A DNA stretch of 64,000 bases from Polystyrenella longa (GCF_007750395.1 NZ_CP036281.1:5603001-5667000); one strand, 5' to 3'; shown: positions 10,287 through 19,359, numbered from the stretch's first letter. The notes: generated by a model from the letters alone, not told the origin. A program made the numbers and translations.

Positions 10287-10482
10287 ATCAGCCTCGAGTA
10301 GATGTCGGTCCTCGTGTTGTGATTTCCCGCTACCGTCGCGCTCGGAAGGTTATTTTCGCATTGAATCTGACAATCAGCTTCGAGCAGCGAAACGAATCTC
10401 GTCCGAAAACCATCGCTCATCAGCAACATAACTACTTGAAATCACTTTTTTTCAACGTCGGCTGAATATGTTTACGATACGG

Positions 10483-11000
10483 GCAGGTCAGTTTTCTAAA
10501 GGACCAGACTGAAATTGAACCGGTGCTGCTTCCGCCGAAGAGTCCGAACATGAATGCGTATCTCGAACGATTCATGAGAAGTCTGAAATCCGAATGCCTG
10601 AACAAGATGATCTTCTTCGGTCAGCACTCACTCGAACGAGCGCTGAAAGAATACGTCGCTCACTACCATTTTGAAAGGAACCATCAGGGCCTCGGTAATC
10701 AGTTGATTGATCCTGGTGAAGAAGTCGGAAGCATCGCAGGTAAGGTTGAATGCCGCGAACATCTCGGTGGGCTGCTCAAGTATTACTATCGCGACGCAGC
10801 TTGAATCAGCCTCGAATAGATGTCGGTCCTCGTGTTATGATCCCGCGCTACCGCTGCGCTCGGAAGGTTATTTTCGCATTGAATCTGACAATCAGCTTCG
10901 AGCAGTGAAACGAATCTCGTCCGAAAACCATCGCTCATCAGCAACATAACTACTTGGAATCACTCATTTTCACCGTCGGCTGAATAAATTTACGATACGG
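10483..11000 (+). mobile_element. Right-end remnant of the rve-type IS
   Basis: Directly after the right end of copy 5, the sequence resumes inside another copy at the segment encoding FLKDQTEIEPVLLPP. It runs through the transposase C-terminus (stop at 10804) and the 3' flank to a right terminus AAATTTACGATACGG ending at 11000. The transposase part is a dead C-terminal fragment. Copy 5 may have inserted into this element, with the left part since lost. Confidence 0.85.
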
Positions 11001-11002
11001 CC

Positions 11003-11512
11003 ACACCCAATCACCCCTTCTGGTCGGAGGATCGTAGGGAGTTTGTGCGAGCGGATGAATTGAATGAGGGTGAGACAGTAGCCACGCTGAATGGCACGTC
11101 GTATGTGGAATCAATTAAGTCACGTGAGGAGCAACACACCGTTTATAATATTGAGGTCCAGGTTGACCACGTGTACCATGTGGGATCTGGTGGCGTGTTG
11201 GTACACAATGCATGTGGTGAACGACTACTTACTAAACATTTCCGATATGCTGAAGATGTTGGCATGGGAAATGTGAGGAAATTATCGGATGGAAGAATTC
11301 GTTATTACGGTAGAACTAAGCCTGCAAATACTCCAGGAAGGATTGCAGGGACTAGAAAAGTAAACGAGATAAATCCCAAGAATAATCAATCTCGCACATG
11401 GATGGAGTCGGTTGATCATCAAGGAAGAGTGCGGGTAATTCGCCCAGAAACTGGGGGGGCAAAAGTGCATTACATGTTCGATGAACTAGGTGAATATATA
11501 GGAACCTACTAA
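11003..11512 (+). CDS. Orphan Hint C-terminus plus toxin tip 1 (5'-truncated)
   Basis: The frame is open from the IS boundary; a GTG at 11045 is the first possible start. The first ~70 residues are the C-terminal half of a Hint (intein-like) domain: HPFWSEDR, VRADEL, the VQVDHVYHVG stretch and the terminal VLVHNAC, where Hint domains cleave. The ~100 residues after HNAC form a separate small basic domain with GRIRYYGRTKPA and TGGAKVHYMFDELGEYIG. Comparable TGG-x-VHY-x-FD endings occur in toxin tips of RHS and related systems, but I cannot name the nuclease family. The RHS shell and the N-terminal Hint half are absent, so this looks like an orphan tip cassette. The stop overlaps the start of the next gene (TAATG), which suggests translational coupling to its immunity protein. 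Confidence 0.75.
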   Translation, partial: TPNHPFWSEDRREFVRADELNEGETVATLNGTSYVESIKSREEQHTVYNIEVQVDHVYHVGSGGVLVHNACGERLLTKHFRYAEDVGMGNVRKLSDGRIRYYGRTKPANTPGRIAGTRKVNEINPKNNQSRTWMESVDHQGRVRVIRPETGGAKVHYMFDELGEYIGTY

Positions 11513-11784
11513 TGGAGATTTCATTTGCAACTCTAGCGTCTGTTTATGAGTCCTTAATCAATGGGGATATTAGTCGAGAAGAGGCTTCCGATTGGGCTTA
11601 TAAATTAGACCACGATAGAAGTGAAGGCGTACATACGACTTCAGCTATGGTAAACAGTCAAGATTTCTACGCAGCGATAAGTTTCTTGTGTGCAGCAGAT
11701 ATGAAGAATTCGCCCATCGAATATACGTATTCGTTGCAAGAATTTTTTGAATACTACCAAGAACATATAAAGCCGAATTTCTGA
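11512..11784 (+). CDS. Putative immunity protein 1 (90 aa)
   Basis: This small acidic protein is mostly helical in appearance (ISREEASDWAYKLD, SLQEFFEYYQEH). Its ATG overlaps the stop codon of toxin tip 1, the tightest coupling in the window. Size, acidity and position fit an immunity protein for a polymorphic toxin. No family is recognised with certainty. The gene ends only a few bases before the next cassette begins. Confidence 0.7.
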   Translation: MEISFATLASVYESLINGDISREEASDWAYKLDHDRSEGVHTTSAMVNSQDFYAAISFLCAADMKNSPIEYTYSLQEFFEYYQEHIKPNF

Positions 11785-11788
11785 TGGC

Positions 11789-13549
11789 GTGACATTGGGA
11801 GGGACCCGGTACGTCCGTACCTCGGTATACAATGGGGAAGACCATGTTGATTACAATTCCGGTGTCTATGTTGCTGGAAATGTCATCGGGATTGCGATGG
11901 GAATGGTGATTTCGGGGGGATCTTCCAGTTGCTCCACCGGTTGGGGATATAGCTTCGCTCGCGGGTATCAGAAATTCCAAAACTTAGCCACTCTTGCAGG
12001 TGCAGTTACCAAGATCGCCAGCGGTGAGCAGCTGAGCCTGTTAGACGTTCTCTCTTTCTCCAGTCCTGTCTTCTCACGTGGCATCGGAAAGTTCTTTAAA
12101 GGATGCTTTGTGGGGGATACGTTGGTTGCTTATCCTCAGGAACTGCTCCACAGTCATACAACTGCGATCACTTTGGAAGAGGACGACTGGGCTCCCTTGT
12201 TACCGTTCGTGACGGTGATTGGTGCCAGTGCCCTGGGAGCTCACCTGTTACGACGCGAGGCGAAGAAACGTCAACAGACTGCGGTCATCACCAGACAAAC
12301 TCCGAAACGATTGCCCTCACCCACGCTGGAGACTGTTCCGGAAATCAAGGAAGAGAACTCTTTGCCTGTGGATGATATATTTGCCGAAGTTGATTTTATG
12401 CATGAAGATCACATTCCAGAGGAAACATCAGTAAGGAGATCAACAACGATGCTTAAATCCGCGGGATGGCAACCTGCTGATGTTGAACCGCCTACTTCGT
12501 CCTCGCTGCTTCCAGGCTGGCTGTTCAACAGTCTGGCGGCAATTCTGTTGCTCCTAGGTTGCACAGCGAGCGTGCTCTGCTTCTGGCCCGGATCGAATAG
12601 TTCGGCGAAACAGGTTCAGGCCAGCGTCGCTCCGAGCAGTCCCCAATACACCACCGGCCACAAACGGATCGATGAGATAACTCCCGGTTTCAAAGTCTGG
12701 GCAGAGAATCCGACTGACGAACAGGACTACGAGTTTGGGGCAGATGTTGATCCTCAGACTTGGAAACTGCTGACGTTAAAAATTATCCAAGAGGATAGTT
12801 CACAGACAGATATTCAACTGCTAAGACCAGCAGAATGGCTTACCCTCCAAGATGCCGAAACCGGTAAAACGATCCCCCTCTTCATCCCGGAACTGGGTAT
12901 TGACTCGGAAGCCGAAGTCTTAAACATTGAAGCTTGTCCGGAGATCCCGTCAGGTCCCGGTCGCGTGGTGACCGCGACGTTCCGGCACTCGGGCAAAGAA
13001 GTGCTGGACGTCAAAATCGCCTCCGAAGCAGCAGCAATTGGTGCGACACCTAAACACCCCTTCTGGTCAGAAGATCGGCAGGAGTTTGTAAGGGCGGATG
13101 AACTTCGGGAAGGAGAAGAGGTCGTCACGTTGCACGGCACCTCGCACGTCGAATCCATCACCCCCCGAGCCGGTCCGCATACGGTTTATAATCTAGAAGT
13201 CCAAGTAGACCACGTGTACCATGTGGGGACGGGTGGCGTGCTGGTCCATAATGCGTGTCACGGCAATTCTAGACTGAGCAACAAACTCCAGTACGGCTAC
13301 GTAATATATGACAGAGGTACTGGAACTCCACTTAAAATAGGCATTACTTCTGGAAGACTTGCAAGGAACGGCACGACTTATAGAGCAAACTCACAGGTAA
13401 ACAAATTAAATCGTGCAGGTGGAAATTACAAAACCTTAACAATCGAAGCTACTATGGGTAGAAAAAATATTCTGGACTGGGAAAGCGGCATGGTAGATTA
13501 TTATAGAAGCGTTCTTTTGCATGAGTTACCAGGAAACCTACGTCCCTAG
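11789..13549 (+). CDS. RHS post-core / membrane-inserted Hint / GIY-YIG-like toxin tip 2
   Basis: The 586-residue frame starts at a GTG without a visible ribosome-binding site, and it is open back to 11771. It is probably a cassette cut from a longer RHS protein, since the first ~100 residues (VDYNSGVYVAGNVIG) match the region that follows an RHS core. Hint block A is GCFVGDTLV, with the nucleophile Cys at residue 106. Between it and the second Hint half (HPFWSEDR to VHNAC, residues ~425-490) sit ~300 extra residues with two hydrophobic helices (~133-150 and ~242-265) and a charged linker. After HNAC the tip (497-586) begins YGYVIYDRGTGTPLKIGIT and contains a conserved R and E, a pattern like GIY-YIG nucleases. 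The 13634 gene follows as candidate immunity. Confidence 0.75.
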   Translation: MTLGGTRYVRTSVYNGEDHVDYNSGVYVAGNVIGIAMGMVISGGSSSCSTGWGYSFARGYQKFQNLATLAGAVTKIASGEQLSLLDVLSFSSPVFSRGIGKFFKGCFVGDTLVAYPQELLHSHTTAITLEEDDWAPLLPFVTVIGASALGAHLLRREAKKRQQTAVITRQTPKRLPSPTLETVPEIKEENSLPVDDIFAEVDFMHEDHIPEETSVRRSTTMLKSAGWQPADVEPPTSSSLLPGWLFNSLAAILLLLGCTASVLCFWPGSNSSAKQVQASVAPSSPQYTTGHKRIDEITPGFKVWAENPTDEQDYEFGADVDPQTWKLLTLKIIQEDSSQTDIQLLRPAEWLTLQDAETGKTIPLFIPELGIDSEAEVLNIEACPEIPSGPGRVVTATFRHSGKEVLDVKIASEAAAIGATPKHPFWSEDRQEFVRADELREGEEVVTLHGTSHVESITPRAGPHTVYNLEVQVDHVYHVGTGGVLVHNACHGNSRLSNKLQYGYVIYDRGTGTPLKIGITSGRLARNGTTYRANSQVNKLNRAGGNYKTLTIEATMGRKNILDWESGMVDYYRSVLLHELPGNLRP

Positions 13550-13633
13550 TTGAAATTCCGAATCGCTTTTGAGTCCACTCTAGTATCTACGTACAATCAT
13601 CACTTGACGAATCTCTTTATATTTGAAATAAAC

Positions 13634-14332
13634 ATGACACTAAAAGACATATCAGTAACACCAGCCAAAGAGATTGACGGGGTTTCTGGAAAGGAATTTC
13701 GACGTGATTTCATTCATGTAAGCGATGCTTCACTCATGCATTATGTGGACCACTTACGACGAGAAAAGCTCGACACTGGAAATATACGCAAAGTGAACAT
13801 CTTGATTTTCAACAAAACTCATAGTTTGCCTTCAAAAGAAAGTATACATGACTATGGATTGGGGATTCTTGAATTCTTTTGGACAATTGATCTTACAGCT
13901 TATTTCAGTTCTTCACAGTACGAAAAAAAACGCATAATCTTGGCCAGCATGATTCAAGCTATGGAATGGCTATCGTCTATATACGATTGGGATACAAAAA
14001 GCATACAGGCGGCCTATCAAAAGTGCATTGATGAAGACATGAAATACATTCGCTTCTCTAAGACGAATTACGTACATCCTACAAAGAAATATAATGTCAG
14101 AATTTTATATGATGTCGAGCCTGAGATCACCAGTTTTTATGCTGTTCTGTTTGGTTATCAGTCAAAAAAAGAACTTCAAAGGGTCATTCTAGGCACTACA
14201 GCTTCGAATTGGGGATGTCTATTGCAACTAAAAGAACAGGCGGGATGGGTTGATGAAGGTAAGTTTACAATGATGGTCCGTAAGGGAAACGGTATTTATT
14301 GGGAGGCTGACTTTAGCAATTTCATTTCATGA
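13634..14332 (+). CDS. Putative immunity protein 2
   Basis: The frame is open from 13550, directly after the toxin stop, but begins there with TTG; the ATG at 13634 gives 232 residues and is preferred. No known domain is recognised. The protein is aromatic-rich with a KKYNVRILYDVEPEITSF segment. Base composition is clearly lower in GC than the Hint region upstream, as is common for tip/immunity cassettes. Its place immediately after the GIY-YIG-like tip suggests it protects against that tip. This is inference from position. Confidence 0.65.
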   Translation: MTLKDISVTPAKEIDGVSGKEFRRDFIHVSDASLMHYVDHLRREKLDTGNIRKVNILIFNKTHSLPSKESIHDYGLGILEFFWTIDLTAYFSSSQYEKKRIILASMIQAMEWLSSIYDWDTKSIQAAYQKCIDEDMKYIRFSKTNYVHPTKKYNVRILYDVEPEITSFYAVLFGYQSKKELQRVILGTTASNWGCLLQLKEQAGWVDEGKFTMMVRKGNGIYWEADFSNFIS

Positions 14333-14554
14333 AAAGTGTGGGTTGAGAAGTCGACGGATGAGTTGGGCTTCGAGTTCGAGACGGATTTGATCTGAAAATT
14401 CCAAGCTGCTTACTCTTAAGGCCATCTATTTCTAGGGCCCCCAGGTCGATACGCTCACTCCCACAGAATGTAAAACTGCCGCCATACTCTGACCGGGCTC
14501 AACATGGCGTCCGCATTTCTGAACTATAGAAAATCAGCTCAGGAGTGTGTCGGA

Positions 14555-15650
14555 TAGAGGCAGTTTCAAAACCTCTTAAGTATAGTGAACAGACAAGCGA
14601 GTTGCACGAAGCCGTGGTACAGGTGAGCGTAATATTCGTAACGCACAACCAGTCTGTGAAAGTTTTTCAGCCAGCTGATCGTGCGTTCGACTTTCCAGCG
14701 TTTGCGGTAGCGGCGTAAGGATCGACCATCCTGAGTTGGATTCTTCTTACGATTCTTTTTGTGGGGTGTGACTAACTCAATCCCTCGATGCCAGAAGAGT
14801 CGGTAATGTAGCGCGTCACTGTCGGCGATTTTATCATACAGCAGTCGATCCGGATCACGATAAAGAATAACGGAATAGTCGAGCAGCGATTCAATCAGTT
14901 TCACTTCCGAGGGAGAAGCACTGTGAACCTCTGCACTCAGTGGTGTTCCGTGTCCATCAACTCTTCACGGCAGAATTCATGGACCCACTCCGCGTCGTAA
15001 CCTTTATCGGCGAACAGACGTTGGGGTCGCGTCACCGATTTTGTTTTAGCGAGTAACGGTCGTGCTTCACGTTTGTCGTTATACGGCCCCCAACTGACTA
15101 CCAGACTGGCAGGTAACATCGTGCCCACCAACACACAGACGGACAGTTTGACGTACTTTTTGCGGTCTTTCCCACTTCGTGTTTTGTAGTTCGCACTCAT
15201 GGAGGTCGTCTCCATGCCTGTCGAGTCGATTGTTGCCTACTCGGCAGTCGGGGCGAACTCCTTGATGATGTCCGCCAGCATTTTATCGATGATATCGAGC
15301 ACGTGTGATCGATCCGCAAAGTAGTTGAGCGTAGAGTAACTGGGCAGTTGCGTTAGTTGTAATCGTTTTTGGAGCAGCTCCGATGTTTCGAGGATTTCAA
15401 TGATGCCTCGATACGTGGTCTTGAGATATGCCCTCAAGATCAGAATCGAGAGCAGTTGCGACTGCGTATACTTCTTAGGACTTTTGGGATGTGAGTACGG
15501 TTCGACATACTTCCCGGAAATCGACATCGAAATAAACGCGACTTCGAGAAGGATGTTTGTGGTATTATTGGACTTGCTTATAACAACGACATTTAGCGCA
15601 AAATCGTTTAAAATTCAAGAGATGTTTTCAATAAGTCAAAACTGCCTCTA
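14555..15650 (-). mobile_element. Decayed IS5-type element
   Basis: Terminal inverted repeats TAGAGGCAGTTTCAAAA (from 14555) and TCAAAACTGCCTCTA (ending 15650) bound about 1.1 kb. The interior encodes one transposase on the minus strand, broken by mutations. Related fragments of the same kind of element are found at 44411 and 56184. Confidence 0.85.
14566..15527 (-). pseudogene. IS5-family transposase, disrupted
   Basis: Reading the minus strand, an N-terminal part (96 residues from 15527; SQLLSILILRAYLKTTYRG) ends at an in-frame TAG near 15239. The same frame resumes with IDSTGMETTSM, where the D is the likely first catalytic acid, and runs to LFADKGYDAEWVHEFCREE (second acid in ADKGYD). 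It stops again near 14937. The C-terminal part (14904-14566; RYRKRWKVERTISWLKNFHR, third acid E) is in another frame. One nonsense codon and one frameshift therefore inactivate it, unless translation is recoded. Confidence 0.85.
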
Positions 15651-15794
15651 GAAATAGTGAACGGCTTTCTTTACCGCCCACTTAGACGCTGACGCACACG
15701 GCATTTCCTGTACGCTGTCTAGAGAAAGAAAATGCCGTTACTGCAGACCTAGTCTTAATTCAGGCGTTTTATCGCACGAAATAGTACCTGTTGC

Positions 15795-16200
15795 TCGTAT
15801 AGTAAAAATATTCAGCCGACGTTGAAAACCAGCGATTCCAAGTGGTTGAGTTGCTGATGAATGATGGTTTTCGAACGAGACTCGTTCTGCAGTCATTAAA
15901 TTGGTATCTGATTCGACACGAAAAGCATCATCTGAGCGCAACGGTAGCGCGGATTGACGCAAGATTTGGAGTTTATTAGCAAAGCGGTTTCACGCCGCGT
16001 CGCGGTAGTAATACTTGAGCAGACCGCCGAGACGTTCGCGGTATTCGATCTTGCCTGCGATGCATACGACTTCTTCATTAGGGTCAATCAACCGATTGGC
16101 GACGCCCTGATGATTTCGTTCAGCTTGATAATGTGTAATGTATTTTTTTAGCGACAGATCGGAGTGGACTCGTTCACGGCCATGGATCGGCACGTGGAAA
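15795..16200 (-). mobile_element. Right-end remnant of the rve-type IS, minus orientation
   Basis: A right terminus in reverse orientation (CGTATAGTAAAAATATTCAG from about 15796) is followed by the 3' flank. The transposase C-terminus is on the minus strand (16193-15990: HYQAERNHQGVANRLID through GGLLKYYYRDAA). The terminal sequence has diverged more than in the complete copies, so this is an older insertion. Its inner edge abuts the toxin-like fragment at 16205. Confidence 0.8.
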
Positions 16201-16204
16201 TCGA

Positions 16205-16606
16205 GTGAAATACGTTTTGAACCACTTGGTCCCGAATCCGAACAAAGCGACGCCCTCGATTTTCAAAGTAGACAGAACCAAGCTAATTGATCTGCTAGAT
16301 GATGCCTGGACAAAGAAGGTCGGCCCCGGTGTCTTACAACCAAATGGCAACCGAGTCTGGACTGTAGACATGGGGCGAGTGATCGGCACGATGAGTGAAC
16401 GCCACATTCAACTTGTAATCAAACATGGCATGACGAATGTGATCTCTTCGTTTCAGAAACTCATAAGGACCCCGAAAATGAAGGAATGCCCATAGTACGG
16501 ACAAGATGACCTGTGGCGTTATTCCAGTCCTGAAGTAGCTGAGGACGTCGTAATGTGTGGCGAACGCGTTACCGTGTGGAAGCATGACGAGGAAGTTGTC
16601 TATTGA
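16205..16606 (+). pseudogene. Toxin-tip-like fragment
   Basis: The frame from 16205 to the TAG at 16493-16495 encodes 96 residues including KLIDLLDDAWTKK, VLQPNGNRVWTVDMGRVIG and LVIKHGMTNVISSF. A similar order of elements (helix with AW, then VDMG-x-VIG, then an ISAFP-like end) is found at the C-terminal tips of several polymorphic toxins with RelE/EndoU-like folds; I infer the relation and cannot prove it. The same frame continues after the TAG for 36 more codons to 16606 (LWRYSSPEVAEDVVMCGERV). The 5' side is cut by the IS remnant. It is probably debris of another RHS/Hint tip. Confidence 0.45.
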
Positions 16607-16640
16607 GATGGCAAGGACTTCGTCATGCTTCCACACGGTA
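16570..16640. repeat. Perfect 21-bp inverted repeat
   Basis: TACCGTGTGGAAGCATGACGA at 16570-16590 recurs exactly inverted at 16620-16640, separated by 29 bases. It sits where the toxin-like fragment ends and the tail of the minus-strand sigma-factor gene begins. The left arm is coding-like (VTVWKHDE), so the right arm looks like an inverted copy of part of that gene rather than a terminator. Confidence 0.7.
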
Positions 16641-18057
16641 AAGAAGCGTCCTGGAACCGGATTCGACGTAAGGAAAAGGTTGAGTCAGAATGTTCGCTGC
16701 TTCGGTCTCTGCGTCCCCACCTTCGCAGACTAAGCCGTTTGTATGGCACAAAGCGTGCTGATTGAGCAGGCTCCCAGGACTTGAATGTCGGCAAGCCCCA
16801 TGGGACAGACCAGCCCCCCCCATATTCAGATTCTGCATTTCTTTCTGCGATCATTAACAGATCGTTGGGCGATGAACCACTTACCGATTCGAACTTGGTA
16901 GGGCGAGGCCCGGGGCTTTCGTTTAAGCAGAACTTAAACTCTTTGTCAGTCACCTCGAATATCCCTTTTAAAACTTGCCCATCTGGTAGCTTCAGATCTA
17001 GCCACATCGGTTTTTCGGATACATTGATCTTTATCGGATTCGTTTTAGGTTTTCCATTGCTGATAAGTTTAAGCGTGTTTTCGCTGAAGATGAATGCATT
17101 CTCCGAGTCCAATGTACGAATCTTTCCTCCATCCGTGACAGAGATTATCTGCCACTTTCCAACTAGTTTCTTCTCGATATCGTCAACAGGATGTTTGGAA
17201 TTTGCGACTTTGTCCGTGGTGTCGTTTCCGATACTTTTGTGAGGTACCAATAAACTTCCCATAACCAGGAACAGCACAATAGCAACTACAGCTCTCAATT
17301 GAGTAATCAATAACATATTTGCAAGTTCTCCTTGAGCTAATTTGACCGAAGCAGCGCCCAGCTTTTTCGAGACAATTGTCTCTAGAGTTAAATTCGTTGC
17401 CACTGCAGATGGTGAAAAAGTAAGATAACTAGAGAATCCTGCTTCGGAAACTTGTGAGATCAAGCCGCCTGTCAGTATGAAAGATGGCAAAACAACCTCT
17501 CGCTTGAGCATTCGGGTTTTCAAGAGCTCTCGTGCTCGTTCGAGGCGTCCCTTCAAAGTCGATTCTTTCACTCCCAACGTCTGAGCAGCCTGCTCACGGG
17601 TATGGCCTTCGAGCGAACAAAGAAGAATCGGCTCCTGTAATTTCGTTGGCAACCGATGAATTTCTTCATATAGAATTCGCTCCATCTCGTTGGACCAGTC
17701 AGCCTGCCAAGTCTCCTCGTCAGCGACATCATTTTTGAAATCGATTTCCCGCGGACGCTTTTGCATAGTGGTCTTTGCTTTTAAGGAAACTCGAAATGCA
17801 ACGCCATATAACCAGTTAGCCAAACAACCTTTCCAGTTAACTTTATTGGCATTGCTTGCAAGCACCATAAACACTGCTTGAAAAGCATCTTCAGCGTCCT
17901 GCTCTGTAGCTGAATTCTTTCTACAGACTCGCAGTACCATCGCACCGTGCCTTTGGACTAAAAGTGTAAACGCACTTTCATTTTTGTTGCGATGAAACAG
18001 ACGAATTAATTGTCGATCATCCAGTTCGTTCAGGATGAGTACACTCTCATGGTTCAT
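16600..18057 (-). CDS. ECF-type sigma factor with transmembrane segment and TIGR03067-like domain
   Basis: Residues ~10-180 form a sigma-70 ECF module: region 2 (LIRLFHRNKNESAFTLLVQ, AEDAFQAVFMVLA) and region 4 (LLCSLEGHTREQAAQTLGV, ESTLKGRLERARELL). A hydrophobic helix near residues 250-270 (AVVAIVLFLVMGSLLV) follows. A periplasmic-type domain (~300-400) contains KLVGKWQIISVTDGGK and WLDLKLPDG, as in TIGR03067 proteins of planctomycetes. The open frame begins at a TTG (18078), but the ATG at 18057 has a GAGGG upstream and is preferred. The last ~65 residues after LLMIAERN are Arg/Ser-rich and do not look like the family, so the 3' end is probably rearranged; it overlaps the 21-bp inverted repeat. 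Confidence 0.8.
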   Translation of the reverse strand: MNHESVLILNELDDRQLIRLFHRNKNESAFTLLVQRHGAMVLRVCRKNSATEQDAEDAFQAVFMVLASNANKVNWKGCLANWLYGVAFRVSLKAKTTMQKRPREIDFKNDVADEETWQADWSNEMERILYEEIHRLPTKLQEPILLCSLEGHTREQAAQTLGVKESTLKGRLERARELLKTRMLKREVVLPSFILTGGLISQVSEAGFSSYLTFSPSAVATNLTLETIVSKKLGAASVKLAQGELANMLLITQLRAVVAIVLFLVMGSLLVPHKSIGNDTTDKVANSKHPVDDIEKKLVGKWQIISVTDGGKIRTLDSENAFIFSENTLKLISNGKPKTNPIKINVSEKPMWLDLKLPDGQVLKGIFEVTDKEFKFCLNESPGPRPTKFESVSGSSPNDLLMIAERNAESEYGGGWSVPWGLPTFKSWEPAQSARFVPYKRLSLRRWGRRDRSSEHSDSTFSLRRIRFQDASLPCGSMTKSLPSQ

Positions 18058-18196
18058 AGGTGCCCTCAAAACTCTCAAGAAGTCAGGATCTCTACTGTGT
18101 AATGCCCTCCAAGTAATCCTTCGGCATTTTTAATTGATAAAAAAGTCTACTTTATAAGAAACATTCTTGATCAAATCACTCTTTATCTTTCTTCCC

Positions 18197-19112
18197 CCGG
18201 TATCTTAAATAAATTCGGACGACGTTGATAAACAGTGACTCTAAGTAATTGAGCAGCTGACGAGCCTCGGATTTCGAAAAAGAATCGTTCTGCGGTCAGT
18301 AAATTGTTGTCGGTTTCGAAGCTAAAGTCATCATCTGATCTCAGCGGTATTGCGGATGGTAACAAGAAATAGATTTTGTGATCCAAGCGGTTCACGCCCC
18401 GTCGCAGTGTAATACTTGAGCAACCCCGTACTGATTCAATCTGAGCCTGATCGTTCAAAAAACCTCGTAGTGGTTGGAAACAGGTATCGCAATCAAGAAT
18501 CAGATGAGAAGCATGCTCTAGGAACCATCGTCACCGGTCAGATTGCGTGCAACTTGTGTTACCCATTGTGTGTTGGGTTCCGTTGTGATGCCTGCAATCT
18601 CTACTTTACGGAACTTCAGCTCTATCACCGCCATGACGTAGAACTTCGTCAGACCGGATTTCGTCCAGACTTTTACCGTGGTGAAATCGACGGCGAAGAT
18701 CGCTTCCCAGTGAGCTTTGAGAAACGTCTGCCAGGACATGGAAGCGGGACGGTCTGGTGCAGGCTCGATACCGTTCGTCTTGAGCACATTTCTGAAAGTC
18801 GTGTCGGTGATGTGAAAACTGACATTGGACAACGTCGTGTCGTAAAAATACTCAGCCAAACTGAAAACGAGTGATTCCAAGGCTTTGTATTGCTGACGAG
18901 CCATGAAATTCGAACGGGATTCGTTTCACGACCTGACCGCAGCTATTAGATTCGAAGCAAAAATGACCATTAGGTCTTGAAGTATTCAATCGCCAATTGC
19001 TGCTCGCGATGCACCCAGCTTGCGAGGGCGATCACCACCAGGGGTAGCCGGTCGCTGACAGACCACTTGATTAGCAGTATTTAAGCTCGGCTGAATATTT
19101 TTCACAGTATCG
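18197..19112 (-). mobile_element. Two degraded rve-type IS remnants, minus orientation
   Basis: A reverse-oriented right terminus (CCGGTATCTTAAATAAATTC) starts at 18197. It is followed by transposase sequence on the minus strand, broken by deletions; the best piece is 18840-18520 with SNVSFHITDTTFRNVLKTNG and AVDFTTVKV. At about 18836 a second reverse-oriented end (CGTGTCGTAAAAATACTCAG) interrupts the first. That second remnant reaches an outer end (GGCTGAATATTTTTCACAG) at 19112. No intact gene remains. The ~250 bases from 19113 to 19359 show nothing recognisable. Confidence 0.75.
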
Positions 19113-19359
19113 TCTTTGGTTTGAAAACGAAATCACCTGTAACGCCTGAACGCTTTATTAATAGTGAGTGCGGGCCAGTGCTCCAAGTCATTTCCACCAC
19201 AAATGCCCCTAGTACTGTAGTCAACTTTGGAGAATACTCACGTCTTCGAATTTTGGGCGGCCAAAAAAATGGGCATACCCAATTGGTTACATTGTTTTAA
19301 GTGGAAGGGGTGAGTGTTCCCTGATTGGAAACCGCGAAGAAGTAGGTGTAACGAGTCAA

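Larger units (their letters stand above)
8975..10482 (+). mobile_element. Complete rve-type IS, copy 5 (~1508 bp)
   Basis: The left end CCGTACCGTAAAAAAACTCA starts at 8975 and the right end GTTTACGATACGG finishes at 10482. It is the same element as 3816-5321. On its left it interrupts the RHS gene; on its right it abuts the 3' remnant of a sister copy (10483-11000). The two flanks therefore belonged to different sequences, and the pair together separates a minus-strand RHS gene from a plus-strand Hint module. Confidence 0.9.
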
